Source: Streptococcus sp. WB01_FAA12
GTDB lineage: Bacteria; Bacillota; Bacilli; Lactobacillales; Streptococcaceae
Length of the DNA stretch: 64,000 bases
Assembly (NCBI RefSeq): GCF_012843315.1
Contig: NZ_JABAEX010000001.1
Coordinates: 620,001 to 684,000, forward strand
Reading direction: 5' to 3'
Shown piece by piece: positions 45,828 through 54,842 of the stretch (position 1 is its first letter; the number at the start of each line of letters is the position of its first letter). The position numbers were made by a program, and so were the translations under genes. The notes beneath the pieces were generated by a model that worked only from the letters and a program-made list of their open reading frames with translations, was not told the origin of the DNA and did no database searches.

Positions 45828-47570
45828 TTAGGACATGGCCCCTGCCTGCAAGCTATACATCTTATGATAGGTTCCTCCCAAGGCCAAGAGTTCCTCATGG
45901 GTTCCACTCTCGATGATTCGCCCCTTGTCCAAAACATAGATACAGTTGGCATCTTGTATAGTTGAAAGGCGATGAGCGATGGCAATGGTCGTCCGCCCCT
46001 GTCTCATCTTAGCTAGGGAATCTTGAACCAAACTTTCTGTTTCAGAGTCAATATTGGCTGTCGCTTCATCCAAAATTAAGATTTTAGGCTGACTGGCGAC
46101 TGTTCTGGCAAAGGCAAGGAGCTGACGCTGTCCAGTAGAAAAGCTCGAACCACGCTCAGAAACAGGAGAGTCGTAACCCTGAGGAAGGTCCTGAATAAAG
46201 GAATCTGCATCTACAAAGGTAGCTGCGTCCTTTACTTGATCATCACTGATATCTTGGTACATGGCGATATTGGACTTGATAGTCCCGTGATAGAGGAAGG
46301 GATCCTGCAAGACCAGACCGATGTTCTTTCTCAGCTCTTCCTGACTGTAGTTCCTGATATCCACATCATCCAAGAGAACTAGCCCTGACTGAAATTCATA
46401 AAAACGCATGAGGACATTAATAATCGAAGATTTCCCCGAACCTGTATGACCTACAAAGGCAATAGTTTCCCCCTTCTTAACTGAAAAGGAAATATCATCC
46501 AGGATTTGGTGTTTGCCATCATATGAGAAATACACATGTTCAAAACGAATATTGCCTTCTTTGATTTTGGCTTGCTCATTTTCTTGAAGAGGCTCATAGT
46601 TCGTCTCGTCAATCAAGGCAAAAACACGACCTGCAGACACCATGGACGTTTGAAGGGTTGAAAAGTTTTGCGTCACCTCAATCAAGGGATCAAAGAGACG
46701 GTTGATATACTGGATAAAGGCATACATGGTTCCGGCCGTTATCCCGATAGAAAGTCCACGGTAGCCAAAGTAGGCCATCAAGACTGTGTAGCCTAGGAGT
46801 TTCAGTAAACTCATGGCAGGACGTAAAAAGAGGGCATCCAAAGCCACAGAACGGTTAGCATAGACCAAGTGTTCTTGGTTGATTTCATCAAATTCTGCCT
46901 GCAGGCGCTTCTCTTGATTAAAGGCCTGGATAATTCTGATTCCTTCGATATTTTCTGCCAGCTTACTATTGATATCTGATAAGAGACTTCTGGTTTTCTC
47001 GATGATTTTCACTGACCTTTTCCGATAGAGATTGACCAAAAGGACAATCAAAGGAAGAAAGAGCAAGACTAAAGCTGTCAAACGAAAATCCAACACCAAC
47101 ATGGTATAAAGAGTTGTCAGAAAGATAAAAACTGCTGAAATAAAGCTGGATAAAATCCCCGAAAACATATCACTGATGGTCTCGGTATCATTTGTCAAAC
47201 GAGAGACGATGGAACCTGCTGGCGTCTTGTCAAAATAAGACATGCTCAGTTTTTCCATATTGGCAAAGGCATCCCGACGAATATCCCTTACAATACTGTA
47301 GGACACCCGCGCAAAGAGAAGATTTCCAACATACTGGACCAGAGTTTGCAGGAGATAAAGACCATAGTAGGCCAGCAAAACGGTAATGGCCAGTTGGTTA
47401 AGATTGCTAAGATACTGGTCGATAAAGTGGGAAGCCACAAGGGGAATGACACTTTTAATGACCGTAGTCGCTAGGAGAAAGCTTAGTGCCAAAAAGGTCA
47501 GGAATCCATAGGGCTTGAGATAGGACATCAAGCGCTTCAATACAGCCCATTGTTCTTGCTTATTTTGCAT
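45828..47570 (-). CDS. ABC exporter subunit, catalytic-site half
   Basis: A 580-residue membrane-ATPase fusion: six helices (1-320), Walker A GHTGSGKSSII near 372, a variant signature FSTGQRQLLAF near 478, Walker B ILILDEATANID with the catalytic Glu intact. It overlaps its partner gene by 11 bases. With the partner's Asp replacement this is the asymmetric heterodimer layout of LmrCD/TM287-288 type exporters. Substrate unknown. Confidence 0.9.
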   Translation of the reverse strand: MQNKQEQWAVLKRLMSYLKPYGFLTFLALSFLLATTVIKSVIPLVASHFIDQYLSNLNQLAITVLLAYYGLYLLQTLVQYVGNLLFARVSYSIVRDIRRDAFANMEKLSMSYFDKTPAGSIVSRLTNDTETISDMFSGILSSFISAVFIFLTTLYTMLVLDFRLTALVLLFLPLIVLLVNLYRKRSVKIIEKTRSLLSDINSKLAENIEGIRIIQAFNQEKRLQAEFDEINQEHLVYANRSVALDALFLRPAMSLLKLLGYTVLMAYFGYRGLSIGITAGTMYAFIQYINRLFDPLIEVTQNFSTLQTSMVSAGRVFALIDETNYEPLQENEQAKIKEGNIRFEHVYFSYDGKHQILDDISFSVKKGETIAFVGHTGSGKSSIINVLMRFYEFQSGLVLLDDVDIRNYSQEELRKNIGLVLQDPFLYHGTIKSNIAMYQDISDDQVKDAATFVDADSFIQDLPQGYDSPVSERGSSFSTGQRQLLAFARTVASQPKILILDEATANIDSETESLVQDSLAKMRQGRTTIAIAHRLSTIQDANCIYVLDKGRIIESGTHEELLALGGTYHKMYSLQAGAMS

Positions 47571-49305
47571 CTTCTTCTCCTTTCATTTCTAACTGCTGAG
47601 ACTGGTAGGTTTGGGCATACCAGCCATCCATGGCTAGCAAGTCTTCGTGCGTGCCCCGTTCGATAATTTGACCATTTTGCAGAACCAAGATCAGATCTGC
47701 ATGGACAACTGCACTGAGGCGATGGGCCGTTATGATAGTTGTCTTATCCTTCCGCGTCTCCTTGAGATTGTCAATAATAGCATACTCTGTCTTGGCATCC
47801 ACAGCTGACAAGGAATCATCTAAAATCAAGATATCAGGGTCTAAAACCATCGCCCGACTCATAGCTAGACGTTGCTTTTGACCACCTGAGAGACTGACCC
47901 CCTTTTCACCGATCAGCGTATCAAATCCCTGAGGCATGGCTACAATATCTTGGTAAACTTGGGCTAGCTTAGTCGCTTCCTCGACCGTTGAAAGGGGCAA
48001 ATTAGGATTGCCAAAGCGGATATTGTCTAAGATAGAGGTCGCAAAGAGGAACTGATCCTGAGGGACATAGCCCATGAGGCTGCGAAGGTCTGTCAAACGG
48101 TAGTCACGAATATCGTGACCGTTTAGGTAAATGGCTCCCTTGTCAACATCATACTCACGCAAGAGTAGTTTGATCAAGGATGTTTTCCCAGAGCCTGTCT
48201 GCCCGACCAAGCCTAGGGTTTGCCCTTTTTCCAAACTAAAGTGAATATCCGTCAGTGTTTCTTCATCTTCAAAGGCAAAGCTGTCAATGGCATATTCCAA
48301 GCGCCCATTTTCAATACTATCCAGAGGACATTCAGGGTCTTGCACAGGTGATTCCTGAGATAAAAGATCCTCAATTCGTTGATAAGATACCTTTCCCCTC
48401 TGAGTGATATTAAAGAGGAAGCCAATGGCCATAAGAGGCCAGACCAGCATATCCAAGTAGCTGATAAAGGTGACCAGATTTCCAACTGTAATCTGCCCTT
48501 CCTGAACCATCAAGGAGCCGACCAAAAGAGTTAAGACATAGGAGGAACCAACAAACAAGAGAACCATGGGATCAAAGAGGCTATCGTATTTCATGGTTTG
48601 GAGGTTCTTTTGGAAGGTCAATTCATTGACTGCCTGAAAAGACTCTAGCTCGTCCGCCTGATAACCGAAAGACTTGGTCACTTTGATACCTGATACAGAC
48701 TCCTGCACCTTGTTATTGAGTTCAGAAAAGGCTGCCTGTGACTCGCCAAAGGCCTTGTGGGTCTTTCTCCCTAGACGACTGGTCGCATAAGCCATGAAAG
48801 GCAGGGGTAGAATGGCAACTAGCGTCATCTGCCACGAAATGCTAAAGAGCATGGCCAGCAAGGTCACTAGAGCCGTGATAGAGGCATCCACTGCTGACAT
48901 GACACCACCACCTGCGAGACGAGTTAAGGCATTGATATCATTGGTGGCGTGTGCCATCAAGTCCCCCGTCCGATAGGTCTGATAAAAGGCTGGCGACATT
49001 TTAGTAAAATGCTCAAACAAGCGAGACCGCATAATCTGCCCTAGACGATAGGAAGTTCCAAGGATATACATGCGCCACACATAGCGCAGATAGTACATCC
49101 CAAAGGCTGCAAGTAGCAAATAAAATAGATTAAGAAGGAGGTCCTGCTGGGTTAATTTCCCCGATGTGATGGCGTCAATCACCCGTCCCATGACCATGGG
49201 GGGAATGAGATTAAGGACGGAAACCAAGACCAAGGCCACAATTCCGACTAAATAACGGCGCTTTTCTAACTTGAAAAACCACCAGAGTTTTTTAATAATG
49301 GACAT
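47560..49305 (-). CDS. ABC exporter subunit, degenerate-site half
   Basis: A 581-residue membrane-ATPase fusion: Walker A GQTGSGKTSLI near 370, canonical signature LSGGQKQRLAMSRAM near 475, and Walker B ILILDDSLSAVD in which the catalytic Glu is Asp. Start at 49305, after AAGGGA; a longer frame adds seven residues. It forms a heterodimer with the next gene by operon structure. Multidrug or lipid export is possible. Confidence 0.9.
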   Translation of the reverse strand: MSIIKKLWWFFKLEKRRYLVGIVALVLVSVLNLIPPMVMGRVIDAITSGKLTQQDLLLNLFYLLLAAFGMYYLRYVWRMYILGTSYRLGQIMRSRLFEHFTKMSPAFYQTYRTGDLMAHATNDINALTRLAGGGVMSAVDASITALVTLLAMLFSISWQMTLVAILPLPFMAYATSRLGRKTHKAFGESQAAFSELNNKVQESVSGIKVTKSFGYQADELESFQAVNELTFQKNLQTMKYDSLFDPMVLLFVGSSYVLTLLVGSLMVQEGQITVGNLVTFISYLDMLVWPLMAIGFLFNITQRGKVSYQRIEDLLSQESPVQDPECPLDSIENGRLEYAIDSFAFEDEETLTDIHFSLEKGQTLGLVGQTGSGKTSLIKLLLREYDVDKGAIYLNGHDIRDYRLTDLRSLMGYVPQDQFLFATSILDNIRFGNPNLPLSTVEEATKLAQVYQDIVAMPQGFDTLIGEKGVSLSGGQKQRLAMSRAMVLDPDILILDDSLSAVDAKTEYAIIDNLKETRKDKTTIITAHRLSAVVHADLILVLQNGQIIERGTHEDLLAMDGWYAQTYQSQQLEMKGEEDAK

Positions 49306-49332
49306 AAAATCCCTTTCTGATTGCAAATGGAA

Positions 49333-49358
49333 ACCTGAGGCAGAGACCTCAGGTTTTT
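49333..49358. terminator. Hairpin between DUF421 and ABC genes
   Basis: AACCTGAGG/CCTCAGGTT with a short loop. The T run (TTTTTCTT) is on the plus strand; on the minus strand, where the genes lie, only three T follow. It may act as a partial attenuator or stop antisense transcripts. Confidence 0.5.
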
Positions 49359-49359
49359 C

Positions 49360-49995
49360 TTATTCATAGGTTACAACTGTGACGGCACCCTTGTCATACT
49401 CAGCGATAAAGATATTGGCCACATTGTCATGCCCTTGTTTGCTGAGATTATCAAGCAACCACTCTTCGCTACGGCCAATATATTCCAAAACATCGACTTG
49501 GATCACACCGTCAGTCACAACTGGATACTTAGGATTTTCATCTCCCATTTGGATCACGATGAGTTGGCCATTTTGCTCCTGCACAGCTCGTTTGACCTGT
49601 TTCATCTGGAAAATTCCTTGGCTACGAAGTTTGAGAGCAACTTCTGCTGCAGACAATCCAACTGAACGACAGGCTTCTGGGTCAATCTGCCCATTTTTGA
49701 TAAGGAGAGTTGGTTTTCCATCAATCAAGCGTTTGACAAAACGAACATTGTTATTGAGCCACTTGAGGGTCAAGACCAAAATCGTCCACATCATCAAAAT
49801 CACTGCGTACTGCAGAATGCTGATTGAACTATTGTAAATCACCCCACCGATGATACCACCAAGAACATAGTTCTGAATTTGGTCTGTAGCAGAGTTAGGT
49901 GCTAGATTCCCCTTTCCTGTCACATTAATAACAAAAACAAGAGAGAAAAGACCCAAGGCCAGTTTGATTAAAATTTCCATATAATTGAGTGTCAT
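49360..49995 (-). CDS. DUF421 (YetF-type) membrane protein
   Basis: A 211-residue protein with about three N-terminal membrane helices and a soluble domain with the DUF421 core (KPTLLIKNGQIDPEACRSVGLSAAEVALKLRSQG). Homologues are linked to membrane and spore envelope stress; function unclear. Its start overlaps the DUF3290 gene by four bases; the pairing of DUF421 with DUF3290 is common in Firmicutes. Confidence 0.88.
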   Translation of the reverse strand: MTLNYMEILIKLALGLFSLVFVINVTGKGNLAPNSATDQIQNYVLGGIIGGVIYNSSISILQYAVILMMWTILVLTLKWLNNNVRFVKRLIDGKPTLLIKNGQIDPEACRSVGLSAAEVALKLRSQGIFQMKQVKRAVQEQNGQLIVIQMGDENPKYPVVTDGVIQVDVLEYIGRSEEWLLDNLSKQGHDNVANIFIAEYDKGAVTVVTYE

Positions 49996-50447
49996 TTGTT
50001 TACCTCCACCAATTCAATAGCGTCTGTTTGATTCAATTCTAATTTCTCTAAAAGATACTTGTCTGGTTGGCTCCCGTTCATGGCGCGGTAGAAATTTGGA
50101 CCTACCTTGACAAGCGCTCCATCAGTGGCTGCAGAAGTATTGACATAAACTTCTGATTTATCCACTCCCAAGTCTTTGGAAACAACCTCTATGAAATGAA
50201 GGGAGGTTTGAAATTGGTTGTTAGAGGCTTGATTGGTCTGGTATTTTGAGATTGTCACCAAAAGCATGGCCACCAAGGTCAAGGCCAAAATCATGACCAA
50301 TTCCCGAAACTTAGTCCCCTTTTTATCTCGATACGCTTTAAAAGCAAAAAATCCTGTGATAGCTAGGAGAACAATTCCAAAGCCAATCATGATGCCATTT
50401 TGCTGACTGATTTGGCTAAGTACATAGTCATATGAGTAAAATTTCAT
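49992..50447 (-). CDS. DUF3290 family membrane protein
   Basis: A 151-residue protein with two N-terminal membrane helices (about 18-36 and 46-64) and an extracytoplasmic part ending VDKSEVYVNTSAATDGALVKVGPNFYRAMNGS. Function unknown. First gene of the two-gene unit with DUF421; GGGAG before the ATG. Confidence 0.85.
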   Translation of the reverse strand: MKFYSYDYVLSQISQQNGIMIGFGIVLLAITGFFAFKAYRDKKGTKFRELVMILALTLVAMLLVTISKYQTNQASNNQFQTSLHFIEVVSKDLGVDKSEVYVNTSAATDGALVKVGPNFYRAMNGSQPDKYLLEKLELNQTDAIELVEVNK

Positions 50448-50580
50448 TTATTTTCACTCCCTTTCATAAAATCATTCTTAATTATAAACGAAAGAGAGTG
50501 ATTTTTCAAGCCATACGTTGGGGAAATGGACCTTTTTTTGGTATAATAAAATCTATAATCTGAATGAAAAAGGTAACTTT

Positions 50581-51408
50581 ATGAAACTCATCTCATGGAA
50601 TATTGATTCCCTCAATGCTGCCCTAACTAGTGACTCAACTCGTGCCAAATTGTCCCAAGAAGTACTACAAACCTTGGTCGCTGAAAATGCTGATATCATC
50701 GCTATCCAAGAAACCAAGCTTTCTGCCAAGGGTCCTACTAAAAAACACTTGGAAATTTTAGCTGAACTCTTTCCAAACTACGAAAACACGTGGCGTTCTT
50801 CTCAAGAACCTGCCCGCAAAGGCTATGCTGGAACCATGTTCCTTTATAAGAAAGAACTCACACCCACTGTCACTTTTCCAGAAATCGGTGCCCCTTCTAC
50901 CATGGACTTAGAAGGTCGCATCATCACTCTAGAATTTGATGAATTTTTCGTGACCCAAGTTTACACTCCAAACGCTGGCGACGGCCTCAAACGTTTGGAA
51001 GAACGCCAAGTCTGGGATGTCAAATATGCTGAATACTTGGCTGAACTAGACAAAGAAAAACCAGTCCTTGCAACCGGTGACTACAACGTGGCCCACAATG
51101 AGATCGACCTTGCAAATCCTGCTAGCAACCGCCGTTCACCAGGATTTACCGACGAGGAACGTGCTGGATTTACCAACCTTTTAGCAACTGGATTTACTGA
51201 TACCTTCCGCCACATTCACGGCGATGTTCCAGAACGCTACACTTGGTGGGCACAACGCAGCAAGACTTCTAAAATCAACAATACAGGCTGGAGAATCGAC
51301 TACTGGCTGACAAGCAACCGCGTGGCTGACAAGGTGACCAAGTCTGATATGATTGACTCCGGTGCGCGTCAAGACCATACGCCGATTGTATTGGAAATTG
51401 AACTCTAA
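50581..51408 (+). CDS. exoA: Exodeoxyribonuclease III / AP endonuclease
   Basis: A 275-residue enzyme of the exonuclease-endonuclease-phosphatase family: MKLISWNIDSLN, metal-binding Glu in IAIQETKLS, YTPNAGDGLKRLEER, VLATGDYNVAHNEID, and the His in DSGARQDHTPIVLEI. It removes abasic sites during base excision repair. Start at 50581 by the conserved N-terminus; the longer frame crosses the promoter. Confidence 0.96.
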   Translation: MKLISWNIDSLNAALTSDSTRAKLSQEVLQTLVAENADIIAIQETKLSAKGPTKKHLEILAELFPNYENTWRSSQEPARKGYAGTMFLYKKELTPTVTFPEIGAPSTMDLEGRIITLEFDEFFVTQVYTPNAGDGLKRLEERQVWDVKYAEYLAELDKEKPVLATGDYNVAHNEIDLANPASNRRSPGFTDEERAGFTNLLATGFTDTFRHIHGDVPERYTWWAQRSKTSKINNTGWRIDYWLTSNRVADKVTKSDMIDSGARQDHTPIVLEIEL

Positions 51409-51419
51409 GGAGAAAGCTA

Positions 51420-51806
51420 ATGGACTATCAAGCTGTCATTCCTGAATTTGTAATATCTGACCTCGAAAAGTCACGCCACTTCTACTGCGACTTGCTGGGA
51501 TTTTCTGTCGAATACGAGCGTCCAGAGGAGAAATTTCTCTTCCTCTCGCTTGAAGACTGCCAACTTATGCTAGAAGAAGGCAGCACAGAAGATTTAGCCC
51601 AACTAACCTATCCTTTCGGGCGCGGTGTCAATATTTCCTTTGGCATTGAAGATGTCCCTCAGCTCCACCAAAAACTGCTGGAGGCCAACTATCCTATTTA
51701 TCGTCCTTTGACTAAGAGAACATTTCGTGTTGGGGATCACTACATCTATCCTCACGAATTTGCAGTCTTGGATCCAGATGGCTATTTTTTAAGATTTAGC
51801 GAATAG
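51420..51806 (+). CDS. VOC superfamily (glyoxalase/bleomycin-binding type) protein
   Basis: A 128-residue protein with two VOC half-repeats (IPEFVISDLEKSRHFYCDLLGFSVEYERPEEKFLFLSLED, EFAVLDPDGYFLRFSE). Members bind metal or sequester bleomycin-like drugs; role here unknown. It follows exoA by 11 bases with GGAG before the ATG, so the two are co-expressed. Confidence 0.87.
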   Translation: MDYQAVIPEFVISDLEKSRHFYCDLLGFSVEYERPEEKFLFLSLEDCQLMLEEGSTEDLAQLTYPFGRGVNISFGIEDVPQLHQKLLEANYPIYRPLTKRTFRVGDHYIYPHEFAVLDPDGYFLRFSE

Positions 51807-51809
51807 AAG

Positions 51810-51853
51810 AACAAAAGGCTACAATACTATCTAGCATTGCAGCCTTTTGTTCG
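51810..51853. terminator. Terminator after the VOC gene
   Basis: AACAAAAGGCT and AGCCTTTTGTT arms pair with further CAAT/ATTG inside; followed by a T-rich stretch. Confidence 0.8.
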
Positions 51854-51886
51854 TTCGCTTTTATGATCTATTTACTAACAAAATAT

Positions 51887-51915
51887 TTGATTTATAAAGC
51901 TAATTGGTGTAAAAT
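51887..51915 (+). promoter_or_regulatory. Promoter of the guanine riboswitch-xpt-pbuX transcript
   Basis: TTGATT (51887-51892), 17 bp, TAAAAT (51910-51915). Confidence 0.7.
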
Positions 51916-51957
51916 AAAAACATTGGCAGTAGCCTATTTAAAATTGAATATCATTTT

Positions 51958-52092
51958 ACTTGTTTATGTCGTGAATTGGCACGACGTTTCTACAAGGTGC
52001 CGGAACACCTAACAATGAGTATGTCAGCTGAAGGTATGGTTTTGGCCATGCCTATTTTGGGGACTTACTTAGGGGATTAAGTAGGTCCTTTT
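51958..52092 (+). promoter_or_regulatory. Guanine (purine-class) riboswitch and terminator
   Basis: Aptamer 51958-52020: P1 ACTTGTT/AATGAGT, P2 GTCGTG/CACGAC with loop AATTGG, J2/3 GTTTCTAC, P3 AGGTG/CACCT with loop CCGGAA (GG and CC of the loops can kiss), J3/1 AAC. The C at 52013 is the specificity base for guanine-type ligands. A terminator follows: GGACTTACTTA (52061-52071) with TAAGTAGGTCC (52078-52088) and TTTT. Guanine, hypoxanthine or xanthine should turn the downstream genes off. Confidence 0.92.
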
Positions 52093-52384
52093 AAATATTT
52101 TTATTAAAGCACGCCTTTAAGTGTAAACTAAATATTTTTAATATTTCCCTTAATTAGTGCGGACGGGAGCAACTTCCTTCGGAATTTCATCCCTAATTTT
52201 TGAGCCAAAAGTCTCAAAAATCCCGTCATAGACAATAACAAGATTATTGTCTATGATACCACTACGGCGGGAAATATTTGATAAAACTCGCTTCGCTCGT
52301 ACTAGTTTTATCATTTTATCAAATATATAGCACTAGCAAACTGGATCACTATAGAAACATTTAAACAACAAGTAATTTGACTTT
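52093..52384. other. Unexplained block of nested hairpins between riboswitch and xpt
   Basis: No open frame. Nested pairings: AATATTTCCC (52140-52149) with GGGAAATATT (52269-52278); inside, GACGGGA (52162-52168) with TCCCGTC (52221-52227); TTCC-TTC-GGAA (52174-52184); ATTTTTGAG with CTCAAAAAT (52196-52204, 52213-52221); a 13-bp perfect hairpin (52226-52238, 52244-52256). To the right, GATAAAACT/AGTTTTATC (about 52280-52312). The xpt ribosome binding site AGGAGG lies at the right end. Confidence 0.7.
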
Positions 52385-52402
52385 TAGACTTTAGGAGGTC
52401 TT

Positions 52403-52984
52403 ATGAAATTATTAGAAGAGCGCATCCTTGAGGATGGGCATATCTTGGGTGACAACATCCTCAAGGTGGATTCCTTTTTAACCCACCAAGTTGACTTTAG
52501 CTTGATGCGAGAGATTGGTAAGGTATTTGCGGAAAAATTCGCTTCTGCTGGCATTACCAAGGTCGTGACCATTGAAGCTTCAGGCATTGCCCCAGCTGTT
52601 TTTACAGCTGAAGCCTTAGATGTCCCTATGATTTTCGCCAAAAAAGCTAAAAACATCACCATGAACGAAGGCATCTTAACTGCCGAAGTCTACTCCTTTA
52701 CCAAGCAGGTGACCAGCACCGTTTCTATTGCTGGAAAATTCCTCTCACCAGAGGACAAGGTCGTGATTATCGATGATTTCCTAGCAAATGGACAAGCTGC
52801 CAAAGGCTTGATCCAAATCATCGAACAAGCCGGTGCAAGAGTCGAAGCCATCGGTATCGTGATTGAAAAATCCTTCCAAGATGGTCGTGATTTACTTGAA
52901 AAAGCAGGCTACCCAGTCCTATCACTCGCTCGTTTGGAACGTTTTGAAAACGGTCAGGTCGTATTTAAGGAGGCAGATCTCTAA
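52403..52984 (+). CDS. xpt: Xanthine phosphoribosyltransferase
   Basis: A 193-residue type I phosphoribosyltransferase with the PRPP-binding motif [16 protein letters not shown] near residues 120-135 and the N-terminus [22 protein letters not shown] typical of Xpt. It converts xanthine to XMP. TAGGAGG before the ATG. pbuX begins at its stop codon (TAATG). Confidence 0.96.
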   Translation: MKLLEERILEDGHILGDNILKVDSFLTHQVDFSLMREIGKVFAEKFASAGITKVVTIEASGIAPAVFTAEALDVPMIFAKKAKNITMNEGILTAEVYSFTKQVTSTVSIAGKFLSPEDKVVIIDDFLANGQAAKGLIQIIEQAGARVEAIGIVIEKSFQDGRDLLEKAGYPVLSLARLERFENGQVVFKEADL

Positions 52985-54246
52985 TGCAAAAACAAGAAAA
53001 ACACTCGCAAGCAGCCGTTCTTGGCTTACAGCACTTACTAGCCATGTACTCAGGTTCTATCCTGGTTCCTATCATGATTGCGACAGCTCTTGGCTATTCA
53101 GCTGAGCAGTTGACCTACCTGATTTCTACAGATATATTCATGTGTGGGGTGGCCACCTTCCTCCAACTCCAACTCAACAAACACTTTGGTGTTGGACTAC
53201 CAGTCGTTCTTGGAGTTGCCTTCCAGTCAGTTGCTCCTTTGATTATGATTGGGCAGAGTCACGGTAGCGGTGCTATGTTTGGTGCCCTTATCGTTTCAGG
53301 GATTTATGTAGTTCTGATTTCAGGCATTTTCTCAAAAGTTGCTAATCTTTTCCCATCTATCGTAACGGGCTCTGTCATTACCACGATTGGATTGACCTTG
53401 ATTCCTGTTGCTATTGGAAATATGGGAAATAATGTTCCAGAGCCAACTGGTCAAAGTCTCTTACTTGCTGCTATCACTGTTCTGATTATCCTCTTGATCA
53501 ACATCTTTACCAAAGGATTTATCAAGTCTATCTCCATTTTGATTGGTCTCGTAGTCGGAACCGCCATTGCTGCTACCATGGGCTTGGTTGACTTTTCTCC
53601 TGTGGCTGCAGCACCGCTTGTCCATGTCCCAACTCCCCTCTACTTTGGTGTACCGACTTTTGAAATCTCATCCATCGTCATGATGTGTATCATTGCAACG
53701 GTGTCTATGGTTGAGTCCACTGGTGTTTACCTGGCCTTGTCTGATATTACCAATGACCCAATCGACAGCACGCGCCTTCGCAACGGTTACCGCGCAGAAG
53801 GTTTGGCTGTACTTCTCGGAGGAATCTTTAACACCTTCCCTTACACAGGATTTTCACAAAACGTTGGCTTGGTTAAATTGTCAGGTATCAAGACCCGTCT
53901 GCCAATCTACTACGCAGCTGGTTTCCTAGTCCTCCTTGGACTCCTTCCTAAGTTTGGCGCCCTTGCCCAAATCATTCCGAGTCCTGTCCTCGGTGGTGCC
54001 ATGCTAGTGATGTTTGGTTTTGTCTCGATTCAAGGGATGCAAATCCTCGCCCGCGTTGACTTTGCTAACAATGAACATAACTTCCTTATCGCAGCTGTAT
54101 CAATCGCCGCTGGTGTGGGACTCAACAATAGTAATCTCTTTGTCAGCATGCCAACAGCCTTCCAAATGTTCTTCTCAAATGGAATCGTCGTAGCAAGCCT
54201 ACTTGCCATTGTCCTCAATGCAGTATTAAACCGGAAAAAGAAATAA
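52984..54246 (+). CDS. pbuX: Xanthine permease (NCS2 family)
   Basis: A 420-residue nucleobase transporter with about 12-14 helices and the NCS2 signatures GVAFQSVAPL, TVSMVESTGVYLALSDIT and the inverted-helix region NTFPYTGFSQNVGLVKLSGI. It imports xanthine for Xpt. The overlap with xpt couples the two. Confidence 0.95.
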   Translation: MQKQEKHSQAAVLGLQHLLAMYSGSILVPIMIATALGYSAEQLTYLISTDIFMCGVATFLQLQLNKHFGVGLPVVLGVAFQSVAPLIMIGQSHGSGAMFGALIVSGIYVVLISGIFSKVANLFPSIVTGSVITTIGLTLIPVAIGNMGNNVPEPTGQSLLLAAITVLIILLINIFTKGFIKSISILIGLVVGTAIAATMGLVDFSPVAAAPLVHVPTPLYFGVPTFEISSIVMMCIIATVSMVESTGVYLALSDITNDPIDSTRLRNGYRAEGLAVLLGGIFNTFPYTGFSQNVGLVKLSGIKTRLPIYYAAGFLVLLGLLPKFGALAQIIPSPVLGGAMLVMFGFVSIQGMQILARVDFANNEHNFLIAAVSIAAGVGLNNSNLFVSMPTAFQMFFSNGIVVASLLAIVLNAVLNRKKK

Positions 54247-54268
54247 GAAAAAGAGGTGTGAGCCTCCA

Positions 54269-54312
54269 GATTGAAGAAAAGTTCATTTTGGACGATTTCT
54301 TCAATCTTTTTC
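54269..54312 (+). terminator. xpt-pbuX terminator
   Basis: GATTGAAGAAA (54269-54279) pairs perfectly with TTTCTTCAATC (54296-54306), then TTTTTC. Confidence 0.9.
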
Positions 54313-54568
54313 TTTCGGTCCAAATTAAGACTACCCTTGAAAAAATTGGAATAATAGCCCTTCTGAAAAAATATACGTTAAATCAGAAATTAAATTATTT
54401 CCAAAATAATTGTAAGAGTATCCACTTTCTAATAGGTCGCTCAAAAAGTTTTAAAAATCATAAAAACGCATAATATCAGGCATTCAAAAACCTTGATATT
54501 ATGCGTTTTATCAGGGAAAAATTTGCTAGATTTTCTCCTCAAATTGAGTCATTACCCAGCCTCTTCTA
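54313..54568. other. Gene-free stretch with a 16-bp perfect hairpin
   Basis: AAAACGCATAATATCA (54463-54478) pairs with TGATATTATGCGTTTT (54494-54509). It may be a bidirectional terminator for the minus-strand typA unit, though it lies 60 bp past the last stop, or a pair of transposon ends. The rest of 54313-54460 has no gene. Confidence 0.6.
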
Positions 54569-54823
54569 TTATCTTCTTTTACCCTTTTTTACAGGCATGA
54601 GCGTAATGTCTCTCAAGCTAAAGTAGGCTAGGGCCAGCATGGCGATTGTGACAAAGAATTCTGTCGGTAATTGGAAGATTTGCAAGATGGACAACATCAG
54701 CAAGATCAAGAGCGCAACAACTACAAAGACCAAGATAACGATGTTGACTGTTCCTTTAATGCTTTGTGGTGTCGCAAATACATAGAGTAGTAATAAGAGT
54801 ATCCCTATGATTAAATAGACCAT
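54569..54823 (-). CDS. DUF3165 small membrane protein
   Basis: An 84-residue protein with about three membrane segments and a basic end (PVKKGKRR), of the streptococcal DUF3165 family that sits next to typA. Function unknown. It follows the typA stop by 19 bases on the same strand. Confidence 0.82.
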   Translation of the reverse strand: MVYLIIGILLLLLYVFATPQSIKGTVNIVILVFVVVALLILLMLSILQIFQLPTEFFVTIAMLALAYFSLRDITLMPVKKGKRR

Positions 54824-54842
54824 CTTTATCTCTTTCTAGCTC

